Assembly (NCBI RefSeq): GCF_044357945.1
Contig: NZ_CP076563.1
Span: forward strand, 434,001 to 498,000
Length of the DNA: 64,000 nucleotides
Reading direction: 5' to 3'
DNA from: QAND01 sp003150225
Lineage (GTDB): Bacteria; Bacillota; Clostridia; Christensenellales; QAND01
Shown: in pieces, positions 1-7,445 of the stretch
Layout of the letters: the number at the start of each line of letters is the position of its first letter
Numbering within the stretch: position 1 is the first letter of the stretch
Notes under the pieces: generated by a model
The model's database searches: none
What the model saw: only the letters and a program-made list of their open reading frames with translations
What the model was told of the DNA's origin: nothing
Translations under genes and position numbers: made by a program

Positions 1-1372
1 CCCGGGCCTCCAGCTCTGAAAGCCAGGTTTTTCCGTTGACCGACGCTTCCCGCAACTGATCCACCTCGGGATGATATCCCGGCTTCAGTACCCCGCCCTC
101 CTTGCTGGACAGGGGCGGCTCGTCGGCAATGGCAGATTGAATGAGCTCCGCAATCTCACAAAGCTCATCCAAGCCCTCGTATGCCTCTTGCAACAGGGGC
201 GCCTCGCACAGGCTTAAAAGAGACTTTACCTCTGGTATCAACGCCAACGTATCCCCGATGGCCTTAACATCCCTTGGATTGATGGTACCATAGGATACCT
301 TGGCGCAGAGCCGCTCCAGGTCATAGATATGATTCAGGCAATCGGCAAGGTTTACCCGGGCGATGTAGTTCCCGGTCAGCTCTTCCACCCCATCCAGACG
401 GCGGGCAATACGGTCCCTATTGAGTAGGGGCTGCTCAATCCATCGCCGCAGCAGGCGGGCCCCCTGGGGGGATTTGGTCTTGTCTAACACCCAGAGAAGA
501 GACCCCCGTTTCCCACCGCCCATGATGGTCTGGGTCAATTCCAAATTGCGTTTGGTACCGGCATCCAGCTGCATATAATCGCCCCCCATAGCGGGCTGGA
601 TGCGGTTGATATGGCTCAGGGGCACCTTCTGCGTTTCCAACAGGTATTGGAGCAGGCCGCCGGCGGCGGATACGCAGGGAGCGTGGTCCTGGATGCCGAA
701 TCCCGAGAGGGTTCCAACACTAAAGTGCTCTTTTAGCTGTTTTAACGCGGTGTCCGGATCAAAGAAACGGCTTTCCCTCTGGGTGATGAGGCATTTACAG
801 GAGGCCAAAAACTCCTCCCCAAGATGCTTTTGTACCGTCTCCGTGATGATAAGCTCGCTGGGGGATACGGCGTATAGGAGGTTTTGAACCTCCCCCGGTT
901 CCAAGGTAAAAAAATCCGCAGCGAAGAACTCGCCGGAGCTGACATCAGCATAGGCGTACCCGCCTTTCCCCCGTTGCATGGATAACGCAAGAATGTAGTT
1001 GTTCCGGTCCCGCTCCACCATGTTATCCTCGATGACGGTGCCAGGGGTCACGATGCGCACCACATCCCGCTCCACCAAGCCCTTGCCGGGCTCGGTAAGC
1101 TGCTCGCAGATGGCCACCTTATAGCCTTTATCGATGAGCTTTTTCACATAGTTGTCCACGGCGTGGTAGGGTACACCGCACATGGGCGCTCGCTCCTCCA
1201 GGCCACACTGTTTGCCAGTTAAGACGATTTCTAGCTCTCGGGAGGCGGTAAGCGCATCCTCAAAGAACATCTCGTAAAAGTCCCCCAAGCGAAAAAACAG
1301 GATGCAGTCCGGATACTGCTCCTTTAAATCCATATACTGCTGCATGGCAGGTGATAGATTGACGATTGCCAT
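1..1372 (-). CDS. mutS: DNA mismatch repair protein MutS (N-terminal part, cut by window edge)
   Basis: Mismatch-recognition ATPase that binds mispaired DNA and recruits MutL. About 457 residues are visible, starting MAIVNLSPAMQQYMDLK, followed by the classic mismatch-binding core LFFRLGDFYEMFFEDA (domain I, with the Phe-x-Glu wedge) and the PMCGVPYHAV motif; the connector and start of the lever domains follow. The ATPase half lies beyond base 1. The frame is open to the edge, so this is truncation by the window, not a pseudogene. An AGGAGG-like site precedes the ATG. It follows miaB by 9 bases, so the two are probably co-transcribed; a miaB-mutS pair is common in Clostridia. Confidence 0.97.
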   Translation of the reverse strand, partial: MAIVNLSPAMQQYMDLKEQYPDCILFFRLGDFYEMFFEDALTASRELEIVLTGKQCGLEERAPMCGVPYHAVDNYVKKLIDKGYKVAICEQLTEPGKGLVERDVVRIVTPGTVIEDNMVERDRNNYILALSMQRGKGGYAYADVSSGEFFAADFFTLEPGEVQNLLYAVSPSELIITETVQKHLGEEFLASCKCLITQRESRFFDPDTALKQLKEHFSVGTLSGFGIQDHAPCVSAAGGLLQYLLETQKVPLSHINRIQPAMGGDYMQLDAGTKRNLELTQTIMGGGKRGSLLWVLDKTKSPQGARLLRRWIEQPLLNRDRIARRLDGVEELTGNYIARVNLADCLNHIYDLERLCAKVSYGTINPRDVKAIGDTLALIPEVKSLLSLCEAPLLQEAYEGLDELCEIAELIQSAIADEPPLSSKEGGVLKPGYHPEVDQLREASVNGKTWLSELEAR

Positions 1373-1381
1373 AGAACCCTC

Positions 1382-2722
1382 CTAACGCTCCTGACCGAAC
1401 AGGGTATTGGCCTTGGCGTGGGTAATGGTGACGGGAACAAAATCCCCTACCACCCCATGTCCTTTGGGGAAATTGACGGTAATACCCCGATCGATTCGGC
1501 CGGTATAGCAGCTGCTATCCCGGCTGGATTCTCCTTCGATGAGAACCGTTTGCTCCGTTCCAACCAGGCCTTGATAGGTTTTTGTGGAGATGGATTTGAT
1601 GGTATCGATGAGGGTGGTAATGCGCTGAGTCATGACTTCCTTGGCGACCTCCCCCTCCATATCAAAAGCGGCAGTTCCCTTCCGCTTGCTGAAATTAAAG
1701 GTAAAGGCGGCATCGAACCGTACTGTTTCACAAAGGGAAAGGGTGTCGGCAAAGTCCGTCTCGCTTTCCCCAGGGAAACCCACGATCAGATCCGTGGTGA
1801 TGCCCACTTGGGGCATGGCAGCACGGAGCTTTTCCACAAGACAGAGATAATCCCCGCGGGTATATTTACGGTTCATTCGCCGTAGAACCCTGCTGCTACC
1901 GCTTTGAACCGGCAGATGGATCTGCTTTGCGACATGGGAGCATTCCGCCATAGCGGCAATCACCTCATCGCTCAGGTCCTTGGGATGGGAGGTCATAAAT
2001 CGGATCCGCGGTACTCCTATGGCATCCAGCTCGCGAAGCAGCTTGGCAAATTGAGGCTTCCCCCAATCGTTGCCGTAGCTGTTGACATTCTGCCCCAGTA
2101 GAGTGATCTCGGAAAAGCCCTGATCCATCAGGGTGCGGGCCTCCTCTAAGATCAGCTCCATGGGCTTGCTGGTTTCCCTGCCGCGCACATAGGGCACGAT
2201 GCAATAGGAACAGAAGTTGTTACAGCCATGGATGATGTTGGTATAGGCAAGGGGTGGCCTTCCATAGGCCGCAGGCAGATCAAAATCCAAAGCGGGGTTT
2301 CCCTCCTCTAAAAGAGTCGTCCTCCCCTTTTCCTGAGCGGCATGAATGAATTCCGGCAGCCGATGCAATTGATGGGTTCCAAAAGCGAAATCGATAAAGG
2401 GCATCCTGCGCATAAGCTCCTGGGCCGCGCCTGTCTGTTGGGTCATGCAGCCGAACACCCCCACCATGCCGCCGTTCTTTGCTTTGATCTCCCGGGCCAT
2501 GCCAATGGCAGCATAGGCCTTTCGTTCCGCCAGATCCCGGATACAGCAGGTGTTATAAAGCAGCACCTTTGCCTCTTTGGGATCGGCAGCGGGAAGATAT
2601 CCCATGGACTCCAGGATGCCCGCCGCAGTCTGGGTATCCCGTACATTCATCTGGCAACCAAAGGTGGTAATATAATAGGTATCGGTTCCAGGCCGTTCCG
2701 CCCGGTACTGATTCTTTCCCAT
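1382..2722 (-). CDS. miaB: tRNA-2-methylthio-N6-dimethylallyladenosine synthase MiaB
   Basis: Radical-SAM methylthiotransferase that adds the 2-methylthio group to i6A37 of tRNAs reading UNN codons. The 446-residue protein has an N-terminal UPF0004 domain with cluster cysteines (TTFGCQMN, GCMTQ, NTCCIRD), a radical-SAM motif CNNFCSYC, and a C-terminal TRAM region. The start is set at MGKNQY because GGAGG lies just upstream; a longer in-frame extension of 44 residues to 2854 has no family support and runs through the upstream terminator region. It sits directly upstream of mutS. Confidence 0.95.
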   Translation of the reverse strand: MGKNQYRAERPGTDTYYITTFGCQMNVRDTQTAAGILESMGYLPAADPKEAKVLLYNTCCIRDLAERKAYAAIGMAREIKAKNGGMVGVFGCMTQQTGAAQELMRRMPFIDFAFGTHQLHRLPEFIHAAQEKGRTTLLEEGNPALDFDLPAAYGRPPLAYTNIIHGCNNFCSYCIVPYVRGRETSKPMELILEEARTLMDQGFSEITLLGQNVNSYGNDWGKPQFAKLLRELDAIGVPRIRFMTSHPKDLSDEVIAAMAECSHVAKQIHLPVQSGSSRVLRRMNRKYTRGDYLCLVEKLRAAMPQVGITTDLIVGFPGESETDFADTLSLCETVRFDAAFTFNFSKRKGTAAFDMEGEVAKEVMTQRITTLIDTIKSISTKTYQGLVGTEQTVLIEGESSRDSSCYTGRIDRGITVNFPKGHGVVGDFVPVTITHAKANTLFGQER

Positions 2723-2802
2723 AATGCCTCCAAAGTAATTCTTGATAGAATATTTTATCATATTTTGGTCGAGAAAACAGCGTTTTAAAAAGCAATCCAC
2801 CC

Positions 2803-2837
2803 AAAGAAAAGACCTACAGGATGATCTCCTGCAGGTC
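2803..2837 (-). terminator. Intrinsic terminator after the LysM-GH18 gene
   Basis: An 11-bp hairpin (GACCTGCAGGA pairing with TCCTGTAGGTC, one wobble) is followed on the minus strand by TTTTC. It lies 24 bases past the stop of the gene ending at 2861 and upstream of miaB. Confidence 0.75.
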
Positions 2838-2860
2838 CGATGCCTCTTCTCCATAGGTAC

Positions 2861-4147
2861 TCATTTCTTTCCAATACGGAACCGGTCCCCCAGCAATAGC
2901 CAATTTTGAGGGAAATCCAATCCTAGCTTCCAATAGCTGATTCCCCGGAGATCGAGCTCTTTTAATAGATCAAATTTAGCGTTGATGGAGCGGGCGTCCT
3001 CAAACCAAACCACATGCTGCTTGGAGGACGCATCCCAGTAGTAGAAAAACGGCGCCTGTGCGTTGCTATCGTACTCTATTCTCGCATGGTATTGTCGTGC
3101 CAAATCGATAGCGGTTTGGGGACTGATCGCCCGGGCATAAGCGCCCCCTCTAATAAAGGGCAGCGTCCAGTCATAACCGTACAGGTTTTGCCCCATCATA
3201 ATCTTCGTTGCTGGAATCTCCGTTTTCGCATATTCCAAGACTTGCCGCACCGGGCCAATGGGTGATACGGCCATGGGTGGTCCGGCGCTGTACCCCCATT
3301 CGTATGTCATGATCACCACGAAATCCGCCACCTCTCCATGTACCCGATAATCATGGGCTGTATACCATCTTCCAGACTGCGCGGCGCTTGTCTTGGGAGC
3401 AAGGGCGGTGGACATCAAAAGGCCGGCCCCGTGCAGCCGTTTAGATGCCTTGCGTAGAAAGGCGTTATATGGTTCCCGATCCTCCGGCCGCAGGTATTCA
3501 AAATCAAAGTGGATGTCCCGAAAACCATATCTTTGGGCTTCCAGTAAAATATTGGACAATAACCGATCCTGCACATCGGAATTATTTAGAATGCGCGCGC
3601 CCAGCGAGTCGCTAAAAGCTCCATTTTCAAGATTTGTAACCGCCATCATCAATGCCGACCCTCCGGAAGCGGCGGCAGTCCGAATGGGGGAAACATCGAT
3701 CGTTTTAAGACTGCCGTCTGCCTGTGCCTCAAAACTGAAGGGCGCAACATAGGTAAGCTGCAGCGCGTGTTCATCCACAGAGGCGATCACTCGATCCGCA
3801 AATCTACCATTGTATGCTTCCGCATAGGCGTTTGATTCAATCGCCGTTTTGGGCATGGGCGGAATGTAGAGCCGAAGGCCTACCGGTAGCGTTGCCTCTG
3901 GATTAAACGCGTTGATTTGTGCCAGCGTAAGGTAAGGGACACCAAACCTTCTGCCAATTTTATAGAGGGAATCCCCCGGCTGTACAAAATAATATCTTCC
4001 TGTAATGGGAATCACCAAAGCCTGCCCAATTACAAGGGTTTTGGTGGGATCAATTTGATTTGCTTCTGCAATATCGGCGACGGTGGTCCCATAGATTTTT
4101 GCAATCCCATAAAGACTCTGGCCGGATTGAACGACATGAATTTGCAT
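2861..4147 (-). CDS. LysM-GH18 glycoside hydrolase (SleL/YaaH-type)
   Basis: Probable peptidoglycan N-acetylglucosaminidase of the spore cortex-lytic SleL/YaaH type. Two LysM repeats (about residues 2-46 and 51-96) bind peptidoglycan; a glycoside-hydrolase 18 domain fills the rest, with the catalytic signature DIHFDFE (DxxxDxE) near residue 215. There is no clear signal peptide, as in B. subtilis YaaH. I chose the ATG at 4147 (MQIHVVQSG) because AAAGGAGG is 10 bases upstream; a GTG at 4156 is too close to that site. 428 residues, close to the family norm. It suggests an endospore former. Confidence 0.88.
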   Translation of the reverse strand: MQIHVVQSGQSLYGIAKIYGTTVADIAEANQIDPTKTLVIGQALVIPITGRYYFVQPGDSLYKIGRRFGVPYLTLAQINAFNPEATLPVGLRLYIPPMPKTAIESNAYAEAYNGRFADRVIASVDEHALQLTYVAPFSFEAQADGSLKTIDVSPIRTAAASGGSALMMAVTNLENGAFSDSLGARILNNSDVQDRLLSNILLEAQRYGFRDIHFDFEYLRPEDREPYNAFLRKASKRLHGAGLLMSTALAPKTSAAQSGRWYTAHDYRVHGEVADFVVIMTYEWGYSAGPPMAVSPIGPVRQVLEYAKTEIPATKIMMGQNLYGYDWTLPFIRGGAYARAISPQTAIDLARQYHARIEYDSNAQAPFFYYWDASSKQHVVWFEDARSINAKFDLLKELDLRGISYWKLGLDFPQNWLLLGDRFRIGKK

Positions 4148-4165
4148 GGACTTCACACCTCCTTT

Positions 4166-4487
4166 TGCAGTATATTCAGGAGGCTAAAACAGAAAGTCCT
4201 TTTAGCGAAAAGAAAAAACAAAATAAAATGAAGCAAGCGATGCTTTGTTTTAGATTTGCGCCACAAAAAAGGTATCTGCTACAAATGAGAACAAAAAGCA
4301 AAATAAAAAAACTGAGCTGGTGTATTTAGGCAACAAAATGGATTCCGCAAATGACCGTAGCACCACCCCGCAAAAAATTGGCAGCAAGCCGAAGCGCTAT
4401 GAGCTGTTTACAAGCGAACAGCGCAGGCACAGCGTGAGTTTTTGCGGAAAAGGAGGAACGGTGGAGTGGGTGAATGATTTTTATGAA
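4166..4487. other. AT-rich intergenic stretch, possible dispersed repeat fragment
   Basis: About 320 bases with no convincing gene. The first half (to about 4320) is purine-rich and AT-rich, unlike its neighbours. The second half (4330-4470) is GC-richer and carries short open frames on both strands (65-74 codons) without good start sites. On the minus strand one reads FRKNSRCACAVRL; similar strings are often seen as spurious small proteins in gut Clostridia, so it may be a decayed dispersed element. That link is from memory and untested. Confidence 0.3.
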
Positions 4488-4520
4488 ATAAAAAATCGGA
4501 ACGAGCGTAACTCGTTCCGA
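4488..4520 (-). terminator. Terminator of the tRNA operon
   Basis: A perfect 10-bp stem (TCGGAACGAG with CTCGTTCCGA, loop of 5) is followed on the minus strand by a T-rich run. It begins 3 bases after the encoded CCA of the last tRNA gene. Confidence 0.9.
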
Positions 4521-4522
4521 CA

Positions 4523-4609
4523 TGGTGCGAGAAACAGGACTTGAACCTGCATGAAATTGCTTTCACACGGACCTGAACCGTGCGCGTCTGCCAATTCCGC
4601 CATTCTCGC
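4523..4609 (-). tRNA. tRNA-Leu (CAG)
   Basis: Class II tRNA of 87 bases with a long variable arm, GCGAGAA acceptor stem, anticodon loop TTCAGGT and encoded CCA. Anticodon CAG reads CUG. Last gene of the seven-tRNA operon. Confidence 0.95.
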
Positions 4610-4613
4610 ATAT

Positions 4614-4698
<85 letters not shown>

Positions 4699-4723
4699 AT
4701 TTTATGATGGCCAGTGCATCCGG

Positions 4724-4798
4724 TGGAGCTGGTGATGGGAATCGAACCCGCAACCTTCTGATTACAAATCAGGCGCTCTACCGTTGAGCTACACCAGC
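4724..4798 (-). tRNA. tRNA-Thr (TGT)
   Basis: 75 bases; acceptor GCTGGTG, anticodon loop TTTGTAA, T-loop TTCGATT, encoded CCA. Position 27-43 is a C-A mismatch, which many tRNA-Thr genes tolerate. Confidence 0.95.
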
Positions 4799-4811
4799 AT
4801 ATCATGCATAG

Positions 4812-4888
4812 TGGCGACCCGGAAGGGGCTCGAACCCTCGACCTCCAGCGTGACAGGCTGGCATTCTAACCAACTGAACTACCGGGCC
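4812..4888 (-). tRNA. tRNA-Asp (GTC)
   Basis: 77 bases; acceptor GGCCCGG, anticodon loop CTGTCAC, discriminator G and encoded CCA. G73 is the expected Asp identity base. Confidence 0.95.
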
Positions 4889-4908
4889 ATGACCGTTTTG
4901 CATTAAAG

Positions 4909-4985
4909 TGGTGGGCCCTCAGGGACTCGAACCCCGGACCAATCGGTTATGAGCCGACCGCTCTGACCAACTGAGCTAAGGGCCC
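4909..4985 (-). tRNA. tRNA with CAT anticodon, probably tRNA-Ile2 (lysidine type)
   Basis: 77 bases; acceptor GGGCCCT, anticodon loop CTCATAA, encoded CCA. The anticodon alone suggests Met, but the acceptor has C4-G69 and C5-G68, the pairs that the lysidine synthetase TilS uses to tell tRNA-Ile2 from elongator Met, and the loop CTCATAA matches Ile2 of E. coli and B. subtilis. It is not the initiator. Elongator Met remains the alternative. Confidence 0.85.
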
Positions 4986-5006
4986 ACAACAGCAGGGTGG
5001 GTAAGG

Positions 5007-5081
5007 TGGTGACCCCTAGGGGAATCGAACCCCTGTTACCGCCGTGAAAGGGCGATGTCTTAACCGCTTGACCAAGGGGCC
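5007..5081 (-). tRNA. tRNA-Glu (TTC)
   Basis: 75 bases; acceptor GGCCCCT, anticodon loop CTTTCAC, encoded CCA. Anticodon TTC reads GAA/GAG. Confidence 0.95.
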
Positions 5082-5086
5082 ATGCC

Positions 5087-5163
5087 TGGTCGGGGTGGAG
5101 GGATTCGAACCCGCGGCTTCATGCTCCCAAAGCATGCGCGCTACCAAACTGCGCCACACCCCG
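5087..5163 (-). tRNA. tRNA-Pro (TGG)
   Basis: 77 bases; acceptor CGGGGTG, anticodon loop TTTGGGA, encoded CCA. First gene of the operon, 34 bases from the -10 box. Confidence 0.95.
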
Positions 5164-5196
5164 TGATGAATGCATCCTCCTTGGACGACGCAATTT

Positions 5197-5225
5197 AATA
5201 TACCCTATTTGGGCTCGCTTGTCAA
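5197..5225 (-). promoter_or_regulatory. Promoter of the tRNA operon
   Basis: Minus-strand TTGACA (5225-5220), 17-base spacer, TATATT (5202-5197): near-consensus housekeeping sigma promoter, as expected for stable RNA. It drives Pro-Glu-Ile2/Met-Asp-Thr-Tyr-Leu. Confidence 0.88.
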
Positions 5226-5294
5226 CATGGCATTTAAAGTTTTTCCGGAAGAAATCCTCTCTTTTTCCGACAAAAAATTTATGGTGATCCTATG

Positions 5295-5330
5295 CAAAAA
5301 AGGGGGCAGCCCAAGGCAGCCCCCTTTTTT
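5295..5330 (-). terminator. Terminator after the ferredoxin gene
   Basis: Stem GGGGGC-A-GCC / GGC-A-GCCCCC with one A-A mismatch, flanked by A and T runs on both sides, so it can work in either direction. It lies 58 bases beyond the stop at 5388. Confidence 0.85.
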
Positions 5331-5387
5331 AGCTTTCAATGCTTTAATAAGAAAAGAGGTGCATTTCTCCAGGCATAATCGTGCGTC

Positions 5388-6065
5388 CTATTCCAGGATC
5401 CTGCCATCCGTTGTAACGGTTACAACCTGCCAAGGGAGAAACTTTCCGCTGGCCATCAGAGCCTGCTTTACGGCACGCTCGATTCCACCGCAGCAGGGCA
5501 CCTCCATACGTATCGCCGTCACGCTTTTAATCTCGTTGCTGCGGATGATCTCCGTTAACTTTTCCGTATAGTCCCCTTCATCCAGCTTGGGGCAGCCAAT
5601 CAGGGTTACGCGGTTGCGGATAAAATCCCGATGAAAATTTCCGTAGGCATAGGCGGTGCAGTCCGCCGCAATCAGAAGGTTGGCGTTTTCAAAATAAGGA
5701 GCATGCACCGGCACCAGCTTGATCTGCACCGGCCATTGATTAAGGGCGCTGGCAATACGAGCCGTTGCCATTAAATCATCCGGAGCCTCTCGCTCAATCC
5801 GCTTGGATTGGCTGCCAGGGCAGCCCCCCGGCGCCTGGTTGGCCTTAACTGCCGCCTCGTCAAAAGCTGCCGCTTCCCGCTCCGTAAAGCTGATCGCTCC
5901 AGTGGGACATACGGGAAGACAGTTGCCTAAGCCATCGCAATAATCATCCCGCAACAGCTTCGCCTTTCCATCCACCATACCAATGGCTCCCTCTTGGCAG
6001 GCCATAGCGCAAGCACCGCAGCCATTGCATTTTTCTTCATCGATATGAATGATCTTCCGAACCAT
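5388..6065 (-). CDS. 4Fe-4S ferredoxin-domain protein
   Basis: 225 residues. The N-terminal 60 form a dicluster ferredoxin fold: cluster I has C13, C16, C19, C23; cluster II has only C43, C49 and C53, with Leu46 where the second Cys would be, so it may hold a 3Fe-4S cluster or an incomplete one. The remainder has further cysteines (GGCPGS near 80, DCTAYAYG near 135, LIGCPK near 156, PCCGG near 192), a pattern seen in cytosolic clostridial proteins of unknown electron partner. It is divergent from a Crp/Fnr regulator, with a shared control region, so expression probably follows redox or nitrosative cues (inference). Catalytic role unknown. Confidence 0.85.
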   Translation of the reverse strand: MVRKIIHIDEEKCNGCGACAMACQEGAIGMVDGKAKLLRDDYCDGLGNCLPVCPTGAISFTEREAAAFDEAAVKANQAPGGCPGSQSKRIEREAPDDLMATARIASALNQWPVQIKLVPVHAPYFENANLLIAADCTAYAYGNFHRDFIRNRVTLIGCPKLDEGDYTEKLTEIIRSNEIKSVTAIRMEVPCCGGIERAVKQALMASGKFLPWQVVTVTTDGRILE

Positions 6066-6099
6066 CAGAAGTCCCTTCCTTTCTTGACTTTGTATTCAG

Positions 6100-6142
6100 A
6101 TTATACTAGAGTGATGACAAATCTTCTGTTGTTTTTACAACA
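6100..6142 (-). promoter_or_regulatory. Ferredoxin promoter with Crp/Fnr-type palindrome
   Basis: A perfect minus-strand TATAAT is at 6105-6100, with no good -35 box. Upstream is a perfect inverted repeat TGTTGT-TTTT-ACAACA (6127-6142). With a start site at about 6093, its centre (6134.5) falls at -41.5, the class II activator position of Crp/Fnr proteins. It also lies just before the regulator's own ribosome-binding site. Site assignment is inference. Confidence 0.6.
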
Positions 6143-6155
6143 AAAGGAGCACGAA

Positions 6156-6824
6156 ATGGAACAATATTTGGAATCCTTGCGCCGTTGTGCTCTATTTTAC
6201 GGCATCCACGATGAAGAACTGCTCTCCATGCTACGCTGCCTCGAGGCTTCGGCTCACAGCTATGGGAAAAACCAATACATCCTCCAGAGCGGTCAACCCG
6301 TTACAGCCATTGGAGTCCTGGTGTCTGGGAGCGCTTACATCATTCAGGAGGATTTCTGGGGGAACCGAAATATCCTCGCGCAGGTGTCTCCGGGGCAGAT
6401 GTTTGCTGAAACCTTTGCCTGCGTTCCCAATTCGGTTTGCGGGGTTGACGTCATAGCGGACTCCCCCGCCACGGTGCTTTTTCTTGATATTCAACAGGTG
6501 CTTACCACCTGCTCCTCCACCTGCATCTTTCATCAGCGTGCTGTCCGCAACCTGCTGTCCGATCTTGCCATGAAAAATCTGCGATTCCACGAAAAACTAA
6601 CCCACCTGAGCCAGCGTTCCACCCGGGATAAACTGCTCTCTTATCTTTCGGCCGAATCCATCCGCCAGGGAAGCTCTCGCTTTGAGATCCCCTATAACCG
6701 CCAGCAGCTTGCCGACTATCTTTCGGTAGACCGCAGCGCCATGTCCAGTGAGCTTGGACGGCTGCGGGATGAGGGAATCCTAACCTTTTCCCGCAATCGC
6801 TTTACCCTTCTGATGGAGCAATAA
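6156..6824 (+). CDS. Crp/Fnr-family transcriptional regulator
   Basis: 222 residues. An N-terminal cyclic-nucleotide-binding-like beta barrel (about 15-125, with GQPVTAIGVLVSGSAYI) leads through a long helix to a C-terminal winged helix (about 150-220, recognition helix in RQQLADYLSVDRSAMSSEL). It lacks the four-Cys N-terminal cluster of E. coli Fnr, so its signal is not evident. The start follows AAAAGGAG at 6143-6149; upstream in-frame codons overlap the divergent gene and are rejected. The only clear plus-strand gene. Likely target: the divergent ferredoxin gene, and itself. Confidence 0.9.
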   Translation: MEQYLESLRRCALFYGIHDEELLSMLRCLEASAHSYGKNQYILQSGQPVTAIGVLVSGSAYIIQEDFWGNRNILAQVSPGQMFAETFACVPNSVCGVDVIADSPATVLFLDIQQVLTTCSSTCIFHQRAVRNLLSDLAMKNLRFHEKLTHLSQRSTRDKLLSYLSAESIRQGSSRFEIPYNRQQLADYLSVDRSAMSSELGRLRDEGILTFSRNRFTLLMEQ

Positions 6825-6840
6825 TCTTTAGCCGTATCAA

Positions 6841-6876
6841 AAAACGCCTTGTGCGTGGCGCACAAGGCGTTTTTTG
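6841..6876. terminator. Bidirectional terminator between convergent genes
   Basis: A 15-bp perfect stem (AAAACGCCTTGTGCG and its complement, loop TGG) with A and T runs on both sides, between the ends of the Crp/Fnr gene and the cupin gene. Confidence 0.92.
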
Positions 6877-6881
6877 GTCAT

Positions 6882-7337
6882 TTAGACACAGGGCGTTGGA
6901 TGTTCCCCCTCTTCCGCCATTTCCCGGGTTATATGAACCGTTCCCCTAGGATGCTGAGGCGGCGCATAGATGGAATAAAGCTTAAGAGGCTTTTTCCCTG
7001 AGTTGATTACATTGTGCCAGGTGCCAGCCGGAATCAGAATCGCGCAGTTTTCCCGCAGACAACTTCTACACGCCAGCCTCCGTTGATTGTTTCCCATGGC
7101 GACATAACCGCCGCCTTCCTGTACACAGAGAAATTGATCCACATCCGGATGCATTTCTAAACCGATCTCCTCCCCTGCCCCAATACACATTAAGGTTAGC
7201 TGAAGGTGATCGCCCGTCCAGAGCGCAGTGCGAAAGTTGGTATTCGCCCTGGTGATGGCGTTGATATTCACTACAAACGGTTCCGCTCCGCGATCCACAT
7301 GACCAGGGAATCCCCTGGTACCGGCATTTTTTCCCAT
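6882..7337 (-). CDS. Cupin-domain protein
   Basis: 151-residue single-domain cupin. Motif 1 is GEEIGLEMHPDVDQFLCVQEGGG, with His and Asp/Gln in place of the usual HxH...E set; motif 2 is PAGTWHNVIN with its His. Similar proteins are annotated as mannose-6-phosphate isomerase-like cupins, but substrate cannot be deduced. Extra cysteines (ACRSCLREN) sit between the motifs. GGGGGAT precedes the start. It converges on the Crp/Fnr gene and ends at the shared terminator; the trio ferredoxin-Crp-cupin suggests a redox-linked role, which is inference. Confidence 0.85.
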   Translation of the reverse strand: MGKNAGTRGFPGHVDRGAEPFVVNINAITRANTNFRTALWTGDHLQLTLMCIGAGEEIGLEMHPDVDQFLCVQEGGGYVAMGNNQRRLACRSCLRENCAILIPAGTWHNVINSGKKPLKLYSIYAPPQHPRGTVHITREMAEEGEHPTPCV

Positions 7338-7400
7338 ACCTTATCCCCCTTTTCGGGTTTTACGCCATCCTATGTCCGCAGTGGAAGAAAGGTGCAAAGC

Positions 7401-7440
7401 AAAAACAAAAGGCCCCGCCGTAAAACGGCAAAGGCCCCCT
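7401..7440 (-). terminator. Terminator after the M20 peptidase gene
   Basis: Imperfect stem GGCC..GCCG / CGGC..GGCC followed on the minus strand by TTTTGTTTTTG, directly after the stop at 7446. Confidence 0.75.
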
Positions 7441-7445
7441 TTTCT

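Noticed and set aside
1..1372. mutS as a truncated pseudogene
   Set aside because: The frame is intact to the window edge; truncation is by the window.
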